From Candidatus Desulfosporosinus nitrosoreducens (lineage in GTDB: Bacteria; Bacillota; Desulfitobacteriia; Desulfitobacteriales; Desulfitobacteriaceae), in the NCBI RefSeq assembly GCF_030954495.1, contig NZ_JAVHUW010000051.1:104176-168175 (forward strand): DNA of 64,000 nucleotides, in the 5' to 3' direction. The first letter of the stretch is position 1; each line of letters opens with the position of its first letter. Below, one piece after another: positions 24,683 through 31,512 of the stretch. Below the pieces are notes generated by a model. That model was not told the origin of the DNA. It ran no database searches and was given only the letters and a program-made list of their open reading frames with translations. The position numbers were made by a program, and so were the translations under genes.

Positions 24683-25779
24683 ACTGCTTCCCCCTTTGCC
24701 ATCAGTTTTTTAAGCCCTTGCAGCGTCTTTTGTCCGGCGGGACCGGAGCGCAGCTCGCTTAACTCTGCCAAAGCTTCCGCTTGCAGCCGCGGAGCCACAT
24801 CCTGGCCATAGCCCAGGCTATAAGCGGCGCTCACACCGGCCAAGCGCCCTTCCACCATAGCGGAGCTGGCCTCTTCAACCCCGCTGACATCTCCCGCTAC
24901 ATAGAGTCCGGCCCGGGTCGTTTCCAAATAGTCATTCCTCAAGGGCACGTGCCCGGAAAGCTCCGGAATATAGTTCATGGCACAGTCCGCCTGGAAACAA
25001 AGTTCTGTCAAAGGGCTCAGACCGACGGCCAGGCAGATGACATCAACCTTCAGATCCTGCTCGCTCCCCGCAACGGCCTGCCAATTCTCGTCAAGCCGGC
25101 AGATTCTGGCGCCTTCGACGCTTTCCTGGCCATAGGCTTCCTGAATTGTATGCGAGGTTAAGATGGGAACGCCCGCGCGCCGGATTTTCGAAGCATGTAC
25201 CAAATACCCGCCGATCGTTGGCGCGGCCTCAATAATCGCCGCCACTTCAACGCCTGCCTGGAGCAGTTGATAAGAGACGATAAGCCCGATATTTCCAGCG
25301 CCGACCATCAAGACACGCCGGCCCGGAACTATACCGTGCACATTCATAAGAGTTTGGACAGCGCCTGCGCCGTAAATGCCGGGCAGATCGTTGTTAGGAA
25401 AAGCAATCATTTTTTCGGAAGCGCCCGTAGCCACAATGATTTTCTGCGGTTTGATTTTCAGGTGCTGTCCGTCTTTTTCGGCCGTGACGACTCCGTCTTC
25501 GTAAATACCGAGAACTGTCGTTTCCGGCCATACCTCAACCTTTGGCTGAGCCGAACATTGCCCGATCAGCAAATCGCCGATCTGGTAACCGCGCTCACCG
25601 GCATACTGCTTCTTAGAACCGAAAAATTTATGGGTCTGCTTGACCAATTGTCCGCCGAGCCGGTCATCCCTTTCAAGCAGGAGAATATTGGCGCCTAAAC
25701 CGGCAGCCGCGGCAGCGGCGCTGAGACCGGCCGGTCCGCCTCCGATAATAAGAATTTCTACCTCTTTCAACTCAGGCAC
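24676..25779 (-). CDS. HcnB-like NAD(P)/FAD disulfide-reductase-fold subunit
   Basis: A 367-residue flavoprotein with an N-terminal FAD motif IIGGGPAGLSAAAAAAGLG, a second nucleotide motif VLMVGAGNIGLIVSYQLLQAG and the closing FAD contact GLYVAGDVSGVEEASSAMVEGRLAG. This is the HcnB/alpha-subunit type of proline and D-hydroxyproline dehydrogenases. The C-terminal BFD [2Fe-2S] domain of longer homologues is split off as 23902-24189. It overlaps the HcnA-like gene by 13 bases when the longest frames are compared. Confidence 0.88.
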   Translation of the reverse strand: MPELKEVEILIIGGGPAGLSAAAAAAGLGANILLLERDDRLGGQLVKQTHKFFGSKKQYAGERGYQIGDLLIGQCSAQPKVEVWPETTVLGIYEDGVVTAEKDGQHLKIKPQKIIVATGASEKMIAFPNNDLPGIYGAGAVQTLMNVHGIVPGRRVLMVGAGNIGLIVSYQLLQAGVEVAAIIEAAPTIGGYLVHASKIRRAGVPILTSHTIQEAYGQESVEGARICRLDENWQAVAGSEQDLKVDVICLAVGLSPLTELCFQADCAMNYIPELSGHVPLRNDYLETTRAGLYVAGDVSGVEEASSAMVEGRLAGVSAAYSLGYGQDVAPRLQAEALAELSELRSGPAGQKTLQGLKKLMAKGEAVC

Positions 25780-26072
25780 CCCTTTCCTTGCTGAGTCTCC
25801 ACCTGCATGCCAGGTTTAACCTTTTCCACACAGATCCTGACATTGGGTTCCCCATTGACAATCATCAGGCAGGAAGAACAATTGCCGATGGCGCAGAACA
25901 GTCCCCGCGGCCTGTGCTTTGCCGGACTGTGGCCCAACACTTTAATCCCTGCGGCATGAAGGGCGGCGGCAATAGTCTCGCCTTCATACCCTTTAATTTC
26001 CTGACCGTCAAAGAAGAAGGTTATCTCCTCTCCTCGCTGGAAATCCAAAATCGGATGTTCACTAATTCGCAC
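25767..26072 (-). CDS. HcnA-like [2Fe-2S] subunit
   Basis: A 101-residue ferredoxin-like subunit of the HcnA/SoxA N-terminal type. ITFFFDGQEIKGYEGETIAAAL forms the ubiquitin-like start and CAIGNCSSCLMIVNG with RICVEK supplies the [2Fe-2S] cysteines. The start is taken as the GTG ten bases after GGGGAG; an in-frame GTG three codons earlier nearly touches the ribosome site. It is the first gene of the operon, about 50 bases after the sigma-54 promoter. Confidence 0.82.
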   Translation of the reverse strand: MRISEHPILDFQRGEEITFFFDGQEIKGYEGETIAAALHAAGIKVLGHSPAKHRPRGLFCAIGNCSSCLMIVNGEPNVRICVEKVKPGMQVETQQGKGCLS

Positions 26073-26121
26073 AAAATTCACTCTCCCCGGTTGCTAAAAT
26101 CCATAGAGTTTAATTATAAAT

Positions 26122-26138
26122 AGCAATTTTCATGCCAA
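26122..26138 (-). promoter_or_regulatory. Sigma-54 (-24/-12) promoter
   Basis: On the minus strand TTGGCATGAAAATTGCT matches the sigma-54 consensus TTGGCACGnnnnTTGCT at all but one fixed position, with correct GG-to-GC spacing. It stands about 50 bases before the HcnA-like start and a sigma-54 activator is encoded at 18286. Confidence 0.85.
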
Positions 26139-26326
26139 GATTAAGTGGCAGGCAATAATTCTTATAGTTTTACTTCTCTTTCCTGCCGCGCAGCCTTAAC
26201 TTTCTTGCCATAGAACCATGATAAGCAAAGCAGCTTGTTCTCCAAGATGACTGCCTAACTAACCATTGACAAATTTCAGGCCAGTAGCTAGTGTAGTATA
26301 ATAAAGCGAAGGACCGGAGGGGTAAT

Positions 26327-27319
26327 ATGCTACTGCTTAGCAAAAAAGACATGCAAAAGGTCTTTACCATGCACGATGCTGTCGCGGCAACCAAACAAGC
26401 ATTGCGGATCTACTCGGAGGGAGGAAGCGTTGTTCCTCTCAGGGTAAATATCGGGGCGCCCCACTATGAGGGGCAGACTCTGTTTATGCCCGGTTATGTC
26501 CCAGCGCTGGACAGCCTGGGGGTGAAGATTGTTTCCGTATTTCCCCGCAACAGTGCCCAAGGGCTGCCCTCGGTTCCGGCAACCATGGTCTTGATCGACG
26601 GCACAAACGGTCAGGTCTGCTGCCTGCTGGACGGAACCTACCTGACTCAGCTGCGCACCGGAGCCGCCGCCGGTGCGGCTGCCGACCTGCTGGCACGCCA
26701 GGATGCCCGCATAGGGGCTCTGATTGGCACAGGAGGCCAGGCGCTGACTCAGCTCGAAGCCATGTTAACCGTCAGAAATCTCCGGGAGGTGCGTATCGTG
26801 GGCCGCAATCCGGACCACACCCGCTCTTTTGTCCGGCAAAGCCAGGAGGAGCTTGCGAACTTTGGGACGCTGCTGCGCGCTGTCGAGACCTCTGAGGAAG
26901 CCGTAACGGACGCCGATATTATCACGGCCGTCACCACCTCGGCCCAACCGGTATTCGACGGCCGGCTTGTCAAAGCCGGCGCACATATCAACGGCGTCGG
27001 TTCCTATTTGCCTGAGATGCAGGAATTGGACGAGTTTATCCTGCGGCGGGCGGATAAGATCTTCTTTGACTCCCAAGAGGCGGTATTGTCGGAATCCGGC
27101 GACCTGATCATCCCCTTGGCCAAGGGAACCATCACTGCGGATAACTTTTCAGGTGAAATCGGCAGGGTTGTCTCCCGAAACCTCCCCGGGCGGGAAACTC
27201 CCGAGGAAATTACGATCTTTAAGACTGTGGGAATTGCCGTTTTAGATATCGTTACGGCTCAGCAAATCTACCAAAGAGCCCTGGAGCAGGGAATTGGCCG
27301 CGAGTTTTCATTCTCATAA
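26327..27319 (+). CDS. Delta1-pyrroline-2-carboxylate reductase (OCD family)
   Basis: A 330-residue NAD(P)H-binding enzyme of the ornithine cyclodeaminase/mu-crystallin family. GALIGTGGQALTQLEA is the Rossmann motif, VRIVGRNPDHTRSFV follows, and INGVGSYLPEMQELD is the family's conserved substrate-loop motif. The downstream trans-3-hydroxyproline dehydratase makes its specific imine substrate, so reduction of pyrroline-2-carboxylate to L-proline (LhpI-type) is far more likely than ornithine cyclisation. Ribosome site CGGAGGGG at six bases. It is divergent from the dehydrogenase operon; a TTGACA box lies at 26266 and a TATAAT at 26297, but their spacing is not ideal. Confidence 0.82.
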   Translation: MLLLSKKDMQKVFTMHDAVAATKQALRIYSEGGSVVPLRVNIGAPHYEGQTLFMPGYVPALDSLGVKIVSVFPRNSAQGLPSVPATMVLIDGTNGQVCCLLDGTYLTQLRTGAAAGAAADLLARQDARIGALIGTGGQALTQLEAMLTVRNLREVRIVGRNPDHTRSFVRQSQEELANFGTLLRAVETSEEAVTDADIITAVTTSAQPVFDGRLVKAGAHINGVGSYLPEMQELDEFILRRADKIFFDSQEAVLSESGDLIIPLAKGTITADNFSGEIGRVVSRNLPGRETPEEITIFKTVGIAVLDIVTAQQIYQRALEQGIGREFSFS

Positions 27320-27352
27320 ACCACAAAAGTAGTGAAGAAAGGAGTTCCGAAC

Positions 27353-28372
27353 ATGATGAAGTTCAAACATTACATTCACTGTATTGACGCCCATACCGCA
27401 GGTGAACCTCTGAGAATTGTCATCTCGGGCTTACCGCCGCTTCCCGGCAAGACGATGCTGGAAAAAAGGCGCTATATGCTGGAAAACTACGACCATTTGC
27501 GCAAACTGATCATGCTGGAGCCGCGCGGACACAGCGGCATGTACGGCTGTATTCTCGTCCCGGCGGTCAGCGAGGACGGGGACCTTGGGGTCCTCTTTAC
27601 GCACAACGAGGGGCTCAGTTCCATGTGCGGCCATGGCATCATCGGTGTGACCAAGGTTGCCATTGAAACCGGGATGATTGCGGCTCAGGAGGGAGTGACC
27701 GTCGTCAAAATCGACTCGCCGGCCGGACGAATCACTGCTTTTGCCGATGTCAAAAACGGGGAGGTTGAACAGGTGCGCTTTCAGAATGTCCCCTGCTTTG
27801 TTTACCGGGAAAACCTCACAGTCAGCGTCGCCGGTATCGGGGAGATTCTGGCAGACGTCGTCTATTGCGGCGCTTTCTACGTTTATCTGGACTCCAAGCA
27901 GGTTGACCTGGCGGTCTCCCCTGAGAACACCGCAGAACTGGTCCGGGTGGGTATGGAGATCAAACACAAGGTCATGGCCGAGCTGGAGTTCAAGCATCCG
28001 ACCTCAGGCGTCAATTGGCTCTACGGCACGATATTTTATGAAAAACCCCTGCGCGAAGGCGACAAACTCCTGACCAAAAACGTTTGCATTTTCGCGGAGG
28101 GCCAGGTCGACCGCTCGCCTACCGGAACCGGAACCGGCGGCAGAGTTGCCCTGCACTACCACAAAGGAGAGCTCCGCCAAGAAGACACCCTGGTCAATTA
28201 CAGCATTATCAATACCCCTTTTACGGGCAGACTGGTCCAGGAAACCATGGTCGGAGATTACCCTGCCGTAGTGACTGAAGTCGCCGGCACGGCACAGATT
28301 ATGGGCTTTAATCAATTAGTTCTTGATCCCAAGGACCCGCTGCCCGAAGGATTTCGGATTATCGGCAGCTGA
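27353..28372 (+). CDS. trans-3-hydroxy-L-proline dehydratase (proline racemase family)
   Basis: A 339-residue member of the proline racemase fold. The first catalytic site keeps Cys92 (SSMCGHG). At the second the usual Cys is Thr257 (DRSPTGTGTGG). The Cys/Thr pair is the known signature separating trans-3-hydroxy-L-proline dehydratases from Cys/Cys racemases and 4-hydroxyproline epimerases. The product, pyrroline-2-carboxylate, is the substrate of the gene just upstream. The start is ATG eight bases after AAGGAG; the longer frame begins with an unlikely GTG. Confidence 0.85.
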   Translation: MMKFKHYIHCIDAHTAGEPLRIVISGLPPLPGKTMLEKRRYMLENYDHLRKLIMLEPRGHSGMYGCILVPAVSEDGDLGVLFTHNEGLSSMCGHGIIGVTKVAIETGMIAAQEGVTVVKIDSPAGRITAFADVKNGEVEQVRFQNVPCFVYRENLTVSVAGIGEILADVVYCGAFYVYLDSKQVDLAVSPENTAELVRVGMEIKHKVMAELEFKHPTSGVNWLYGTIFYEKPLREGDKLLTKNVCIFAEGQVDRSPTGTGTGGRVALHYHKGELRQEDTLVNYSIINTPFTGRLVQETMVGDYPAVVTEVAGTAQIMGFNQLVLDPKDPLPEGFRIIGS

Positions 28373-28386
28373 GAGGCCGTTAATAT

Positions 28387-28430
28387 GTTCAAGTTGTTCA
28401 AAGTGTTTAAACACTTTGAACAACTTGAAC
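28387..28430. repeat. Perfect 44-bp palindrome
   Basis: GTTCAAGTTGTTCAAAGTGT on the left is exactly mirrored, with centre TTTAAA. It follows the 27353 gene by 15 bases and may end that transcript, though there is no T-run. Confidence 0.7.
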
Positions 28431-28566
28431 ACTTCACTTCCCAACGTAATTCTGAACCCTGAGGCTATTTTGTGGGGAATAATACAAGCAAAGGCTTATT
28501 AGGCAAAAGAAATCGGGCACTAAAATTTTTTAAAGCAGGTGAATAGACTGGGATGGACAAAGAATC

Positions 28567-28618
28567 AAAGGTCCTGTCCTCAATACGAAGGTGCCTTTGT
28601 ATTGAGGACAGGACCTTT
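28567..28618. repeat. 52-bp palindrome
   Basis: AAAGGTCCTGTCCTCAATAC is mirrored on the right around the inner palindrome AAGGTGCCTT, with one mismatched pair. Followed by TTATTTTAG, so it could work as a terminator. Confidence 0.65.
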
Positions 28619-28840
28619 ATTTTAGATGAGATTGTCACACGCGTATGCCTGCCCTGTTGATAACTTACCGGCTGTCTACGTTTTTGACCCCTTCCGAAGC
28701 AGCAGTCTGAAATACGATGATGCCACTCTATCAATATCCCTGCATAAAGCCTGCATGAACAGACTGCATAAATTGCACAAGCACTAAGTAAAATCCGGAA
28801 TACCATGAAGATGCATGGTGAAACCCCTAATTATAAAAAT

Positions 28841-29560
28841 TTATTGATATTGAAATTCTTGTTTATACAATGGTAAATTAGATACTCCTCCGTAAGATAT
28901 TTCTCCATTATCAAGAACTGAAAACTCCTTGTATACTGCCAATTCAGCTTTTGTATCATCGATTTTAGTTATTACCCAAATTGCATCATAATTTTTATTG
29001 TCTTTTTGGGCTTGGGGATTATATCCCCAGCTATTCACAGGTGCTCCGAGTAATTGCGCCATTTTAACGATGTTTTGATGCTCCCAACAAACAAGGACTA
29101 CTTTATTTTCACCAAATTTGTTAATATCCTCAACTGCTTGGCCGATTTCCGTCTTTTTATAGTTTGCGATTATTGGTATATTAAGGGCTTTTGACAATGG
29201 TTCAACTGTTTCAAAGGGTCTATTACTATTTTTACTTGTCTTTTGCTTCATAGCTATGATAACATCAGGTTTACTGATATTAGCAGGAAGATGATTTTTG
29301 AAGAAATCAGGAAGCTCATTTGCTCTTTTATACCCGTTAGAAGAAAGATCCGCCTTTTGTATTCTGCCATCTGAATTTTCTTTTTCTCCATGACGAATAA
29401 AGATAATTTGCTTTGGCTTTAAACTTTTGGTCTCACTGTTCTGGGATGTGGAGTTTTTTGATGATTCCGTTGCCGCTAGCTGATTGTTGGGAGGAAAAAA
29501 CTTCAATCCGCAAAATACCAAAGCTATAACTATTAAAATTCCAATTAAAATTTTTTTCAT
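28841..29560 (-). CDS. Membrane-anchored histidine phosphatase family protein
   Basis: A 239-residue protein. Residues 4-24 form an N-terminal hydrophobic segment (ILIGILIVIALVFCGLKF), so it is exported and anchored; a Ser/Thr/Asn-rich linker follows to residue 48. The histidine phosphatase signature IIFIRHGEKE starts at about residue 52, and VLVCWEHQNIVKMA near residue 155 matches the second catalytic His motif (usually xSHxxxI). The partner Arg/Glu residues are less clear. The substrate is unknown. Monocistronic and AT-richer than its neighbours, possibly acquired. Confidence 0.7.
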   Translation of the reverse strand: MKKILIGILIVIALVFCGLKFFPPNNQLAATESSKNSTSQNSETKSLKPKQIIFIRHGEKENSDGRIQKADLSSNGYKRANELPDFFKNHLPANISKPDVIIAMKQKTSKNSNRPFETVEPLSKALNIPIIANYKKTEIGQAVEDINKFGENKVVLVCWEHQNIVKMAQLLGAPVNSWGYNPQAQKDNKNYDAIWVITKIDDTKAELAVYKEFSVLDNGEISYGGVSNLPLYKQEFQYQ

Positions 29561-29674
29561 TATAACATAACCTTCCTTTCACTTATTTTGCAGACAGCAA
29601 GTGAGTTTAGTCCATATCTACAAGAAGCAAATCCCCTGCTAATCTGCTTTGCACTTGGCTGTCATTATCTCAAC

Positions 29675-29952
29675 TTACCAAGATAAGTCTTGTTTTTCGA
29701 CGATCGGCACCCACAACTCATGTTTGGTTTTATGTCCTGGTCCCAGAAAATGCTCTATACAAGGTTGATTTGCAAGTTCATAGCCTGATGCAGGAAGCCA
29801 TTCTGAATATAGCCTTTTCCAAGCATCAAGTTCCTCCATACCTCCACAAAGCAAGAATCTCCTTGAAGGCACGAGAAGTTTTTATACCTTGCCGTTTTCC
29901 AACAAAACGCACCACGAATCAATTTTCCCAATACGATGCTCCATTTCAACAT
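29675..29952 (-). pseudogene. Remnant of a GyrI-like effector-binding protein
   Basis: The C-terminal part reads PSRRFLLCGG, ELDAWKRLYSEWLPASGYE and HELWVPI, the end of a GyrI-like/AraC effector-binding domain. The preceding part is in the same frame but broken by a stop (VEMEHRIGKIDSWCVLLENG then TAA), and no ribosome site or N-terminal domain is present. A decayed regulator. Confidence 0.6.
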
Positions 29953-29977
29953 CCCCTTTTTCTGCGGCTTGCATATT

Positions 29978-29995
29978 CTGACAAGATATTGTCAG
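29978..29995. promoter_or_regulatory. Inverted repeat upstream of the coiled-coil gene
   Basis: CTGACAA-GATA-TTGTCAG is a perfect 7-bp inverted repeat about 40 bases before the 30037 gene; possible operator. Confidence 0.3.
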
Positions 29996-30036
29996 GTAAC
30001 TATGTTATACTTAACGTGATAAAAAGGGTAAGGGGG

Positions 30037-30411
30037 ATGCCATTGGATAACAATGATTTTCAAGAGTTTATGGCCGACCAATTTGCTAAATTATTTGGCG
30101 AAATCCAAACCTTTAAACAGGATGTAAAATCGGAGTTTTCCGATGTGAGGTCGGAATTATCCGGCGCAAAGTCAGAACTATCTGATGTGAAATCCAGACT
30201 CACGTCAGTAGAACATTCTCAAGCACGATTAGAGACAAATCTCACTAGGAAAATTGATGCCTTGTACTTTGACTTCCGCGAAACACAGAAACAGTTCAAT
30301 GCTGAGGTTACGACTAAGATTGAAGAATTAAGCACTAAAGTTGAAGCCTTAGAAATAAAATTCATTATCCACGATAAGGAAATAAAAGATTTGAAAAGGG
30401 TGTTGTTTTAA
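30037..30411 (+). CDS. Small coiled-coil protein
   Basis: A 124-residue charged protein without hydrophobic segments. From about residue 25 to the end it is predicted coiled coil, with repeats of the form KSEFSDVRSELSGAKSELSD, and the end reads KEIKDLKRVLF. Resembles small uncharacterised coiled-coil proteins found in many Clostridia. AGGGGG touches the ATG, so a TTG two codons later (six-base spacing) may be the actual start. A much longer upstream frame runs through the regulator remnant and is discarded. No function can be named. Confidence 0.65.
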   Translation: MPLDNNDFQEFMADQFAKLFGEIQTFKQDVKSEFSDVRSELSGAKSELSDVKSRLTSVEHSQARLETNLTRKIDALYFDFRETQKQFNAEVTTKIEELSTKVEALEIKFIIHDKEIKDLKRVLF

Positions 30412-30424
30412 ACGACACTCTTTT
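30394..30424 (+). terminator. Terminator overlapping the coiled-coil gene stop
   Basis: AAAAGGGTGTTGTTT pairs with the complementary AACGACACTCTTTT half, with two wobble pairs; ends in TTTT. Confidence 0.6.
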
Positions 30425-30563
30425 AACTTATATCTACAGGAACACAAACCGAACCGTAGGTTTCCGCTAGTAGTCAACCCTATCTTCCTGCGCGTAAAGC
30501 GTGAACTGTATTGTTTGCTCTCTTTGCCATTTCGCCTATGAGGGCTTCCCTGCAATCAGATTA

Positions 30564-30690
30564 CCGCCCAATATCCAATCAGAATCTGAGCAATCCTGAA
30601 TGAAAAGCATAAGAGCCTTTCCTTGGCTTGTACCAAGAATCTTACGCGCGTAAGATTCTTGGTACAAGCCCGGCCAAAATACCACATCAA
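30564..30690 (+). repeat. Dispersed repeat with 46-bp perfect palindrome, copy 1
   Basis: The unit starts CCGCCCAATATCC and contains AATCAGAATCTGAGCAA, then a perfect 46-bp palindrome (30625-30670) beginning GGCTTGTACCAAGAATCTTA with centre CGCGCG-like ACGCGCGT. The second copy is at 63510-63640. The palindromes differ by an A-T to C-G exchange in matching arms, so complementarity is preserved. Confidence 0.85.
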
Positions 30691-30710
30691 TGATTGAAAT
30701 TAGAATTTAC

Positions 30711-30739
30711 TTGATAAATTTTATAAAATTGTCTATACT
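30711..30739 (+). promoter_or_regulatory. mazEF promoter with overlapping palindrome
   Basis: TTGATA (30711-30716) and TATACT (30734-30739) with a 17-base spacer. GTCTATAC-TTT-GTATAAAC overlaps the -10 and is a likely autoregulatory operator for MazE/MazEF. Confidence 0.65.
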
Positions 30740-30774
30740 TTGTATAAACAAAGCTCAAGGAAAGAAGGGACACT

Positions 30775-31008
30775 ATGCAAGCAATGGCCCGGAAATGGGG
30801 AAATAGCATCGGCATAAGAATTCCGGCTTCAATGGCTAATTCAATAAAAATCAATGACGGAACCCCAATTGATATCGAACTTGATGGGGAAAAGATCATC
30901 GTCACCCGAAAAAAATACAACCTAAAGGAATTACTCGCACAGATTCCTGATGATTACGAGCCGGAAGAAATTGATTGGGGAGAACCAGTGGGAGAAGAGA
31001 AATGGTGA
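30775..31008 (+). CDS. mazE: MazE-like (AbrB-fold) antitoxin
   Basis: A 77-residue antitoxin. The N-terminal swapped-hairpin DNA-binding domain reads MARKWGNSIGIRIPASMANSI, the standard MazE/AbrB start, and IDIELDGEKIIVTRKK completes it. The acidic C-terminal tail (PDDYEPEEIDWGEPVGEE) is the toxin-wrapping region. AGGAAAGAAGGG precedes the ATG. It overlaps the toxin gene by seven bases. Confidence 0.88.
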   Translation: MQAMARKWGNSIGIRIPASMANSIKINDGTPIDIELDGEKIIVTRKKYNLKELLAQIPDDYEPEEIDWGEPVGEEKW

Positions 31009-31340
31009 GCCAGTACACACCGGAACGCGGTGATATCGTATGGATTCAGTTAAATCCACAGGTCGGGCATGAGCAACAGGGAACCAGACCGGCTTTGGTT
31101 TTGTCCGCAAAGGAATATAATAGCAAGACCGGGATGGGTATTTTTTGTCCAATCACAAGCCGGATAAAAGGATTCCCATTTGAAGTTAAACTTCCGGAGG
31201 AATTAGAAATCAGAGGCGTCGTTTTGGCCGATCAGATTAAATCCCTGGACTGGAGAGCCAGAAACGCGAGTTTTATAGGCAAAGTGCCGGAGGAAACACT
31301 GGAAGAGGTTATTCTTAAACTGGAAGCGATCATAAACTGA
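31002..31340 (+). CDS. mazF: MazF/PemK-family mRNA interferase toxin
   Basis: A 112-residue toxin of the MazF/ChpBK/PemK family of sequence-specific mRNA endonucleases. PERGDIVWIQLNPQVGHEQQ contains the loop typical of the catalytic Arg/Thr region (EQQGTRPALVLS), and ADQIKSLDWRAR is the conserved later motif. The start ATG lies inside the last codons of mazE, the usual coupled arrangement; a longer frame would run further back inside mazE. Confidence 0.9.
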   Translation: MVSQYTPERGDIVWIQLNPQVGHEQQGTRPALVLSAKEYNSKTGMGIFCPITSRIKGFPFEVKLPEELEIRGVVLADQIKSLDWRARNASFIGKVPEETLEEVILKLEAIIN

Positions 31341-31346
31341 GCTGTA

Positions 31347-31400
31347 AATAAGGCTGGGAGTTGGTTCGTTGAGCCACCCCCCAGCCTTATTGGAATTTTT
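31347..31400 (+). terminator. Terminator after mazEF
   Basis: AATAAGGCTGGG pairs perfectly with CCCAGCCTTATT (31347-31391), followed by GGAATTTTT. Confidence 0.8.
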
Positions 31401-31424
31401 AAGCGTTATTTGCGGCTTGCCAGC

Positions 31425-31496
31425 AAAAATTAAGGACAAAATCACGCCGGATATCACCGTTTGCTGTAGCAGATGCTGCAACAGAATCCTTAATTT
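31425..31496 (-). terminator. Possible terminator of the hypD operon
   Basis: AAATTAAGGA pairs with TCCTTAATTT (31427-31436 with 31487-31496) around a loop of about 50 bases that folds further; five T follow on the minus strand. Confidence 0.45.
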
Positions 31497-31512
31497 AATC
31501 AGGCTCTTCGCC

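Larger units (their letters stand above)
28373..28840. other. Intergenic region with two long palindromes
   Basis: Holds a perfect 44-bp palindrome (28387-28430) and a 52-bp near-perfect one (28567-28618). A minus-strand 113-codon frame across the second palindrome has no ribosome site or recognisable domain and is not annotated. Confidence 0.55.

Noticed and set aside
27353..28372. Assignment as proline racemase or 4-hydroxyproline epimerase
   Set aside because: The second catalytic residue is Thr rather than Cys, which fits trans-3-hydroxyproline dehydratase.
28465..28806. 113-codon minus-strand frame
   Set aside because: It crosses the 52-bp palindrome, has no ribosome site and no recognisable domain.
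29770..30411. 213-codon plus-strand frame
   Set aside because: Its first 89 codons run antisense through the GyrI-like remnant; the coiled-coil gene begins at 30037 (or 30043).
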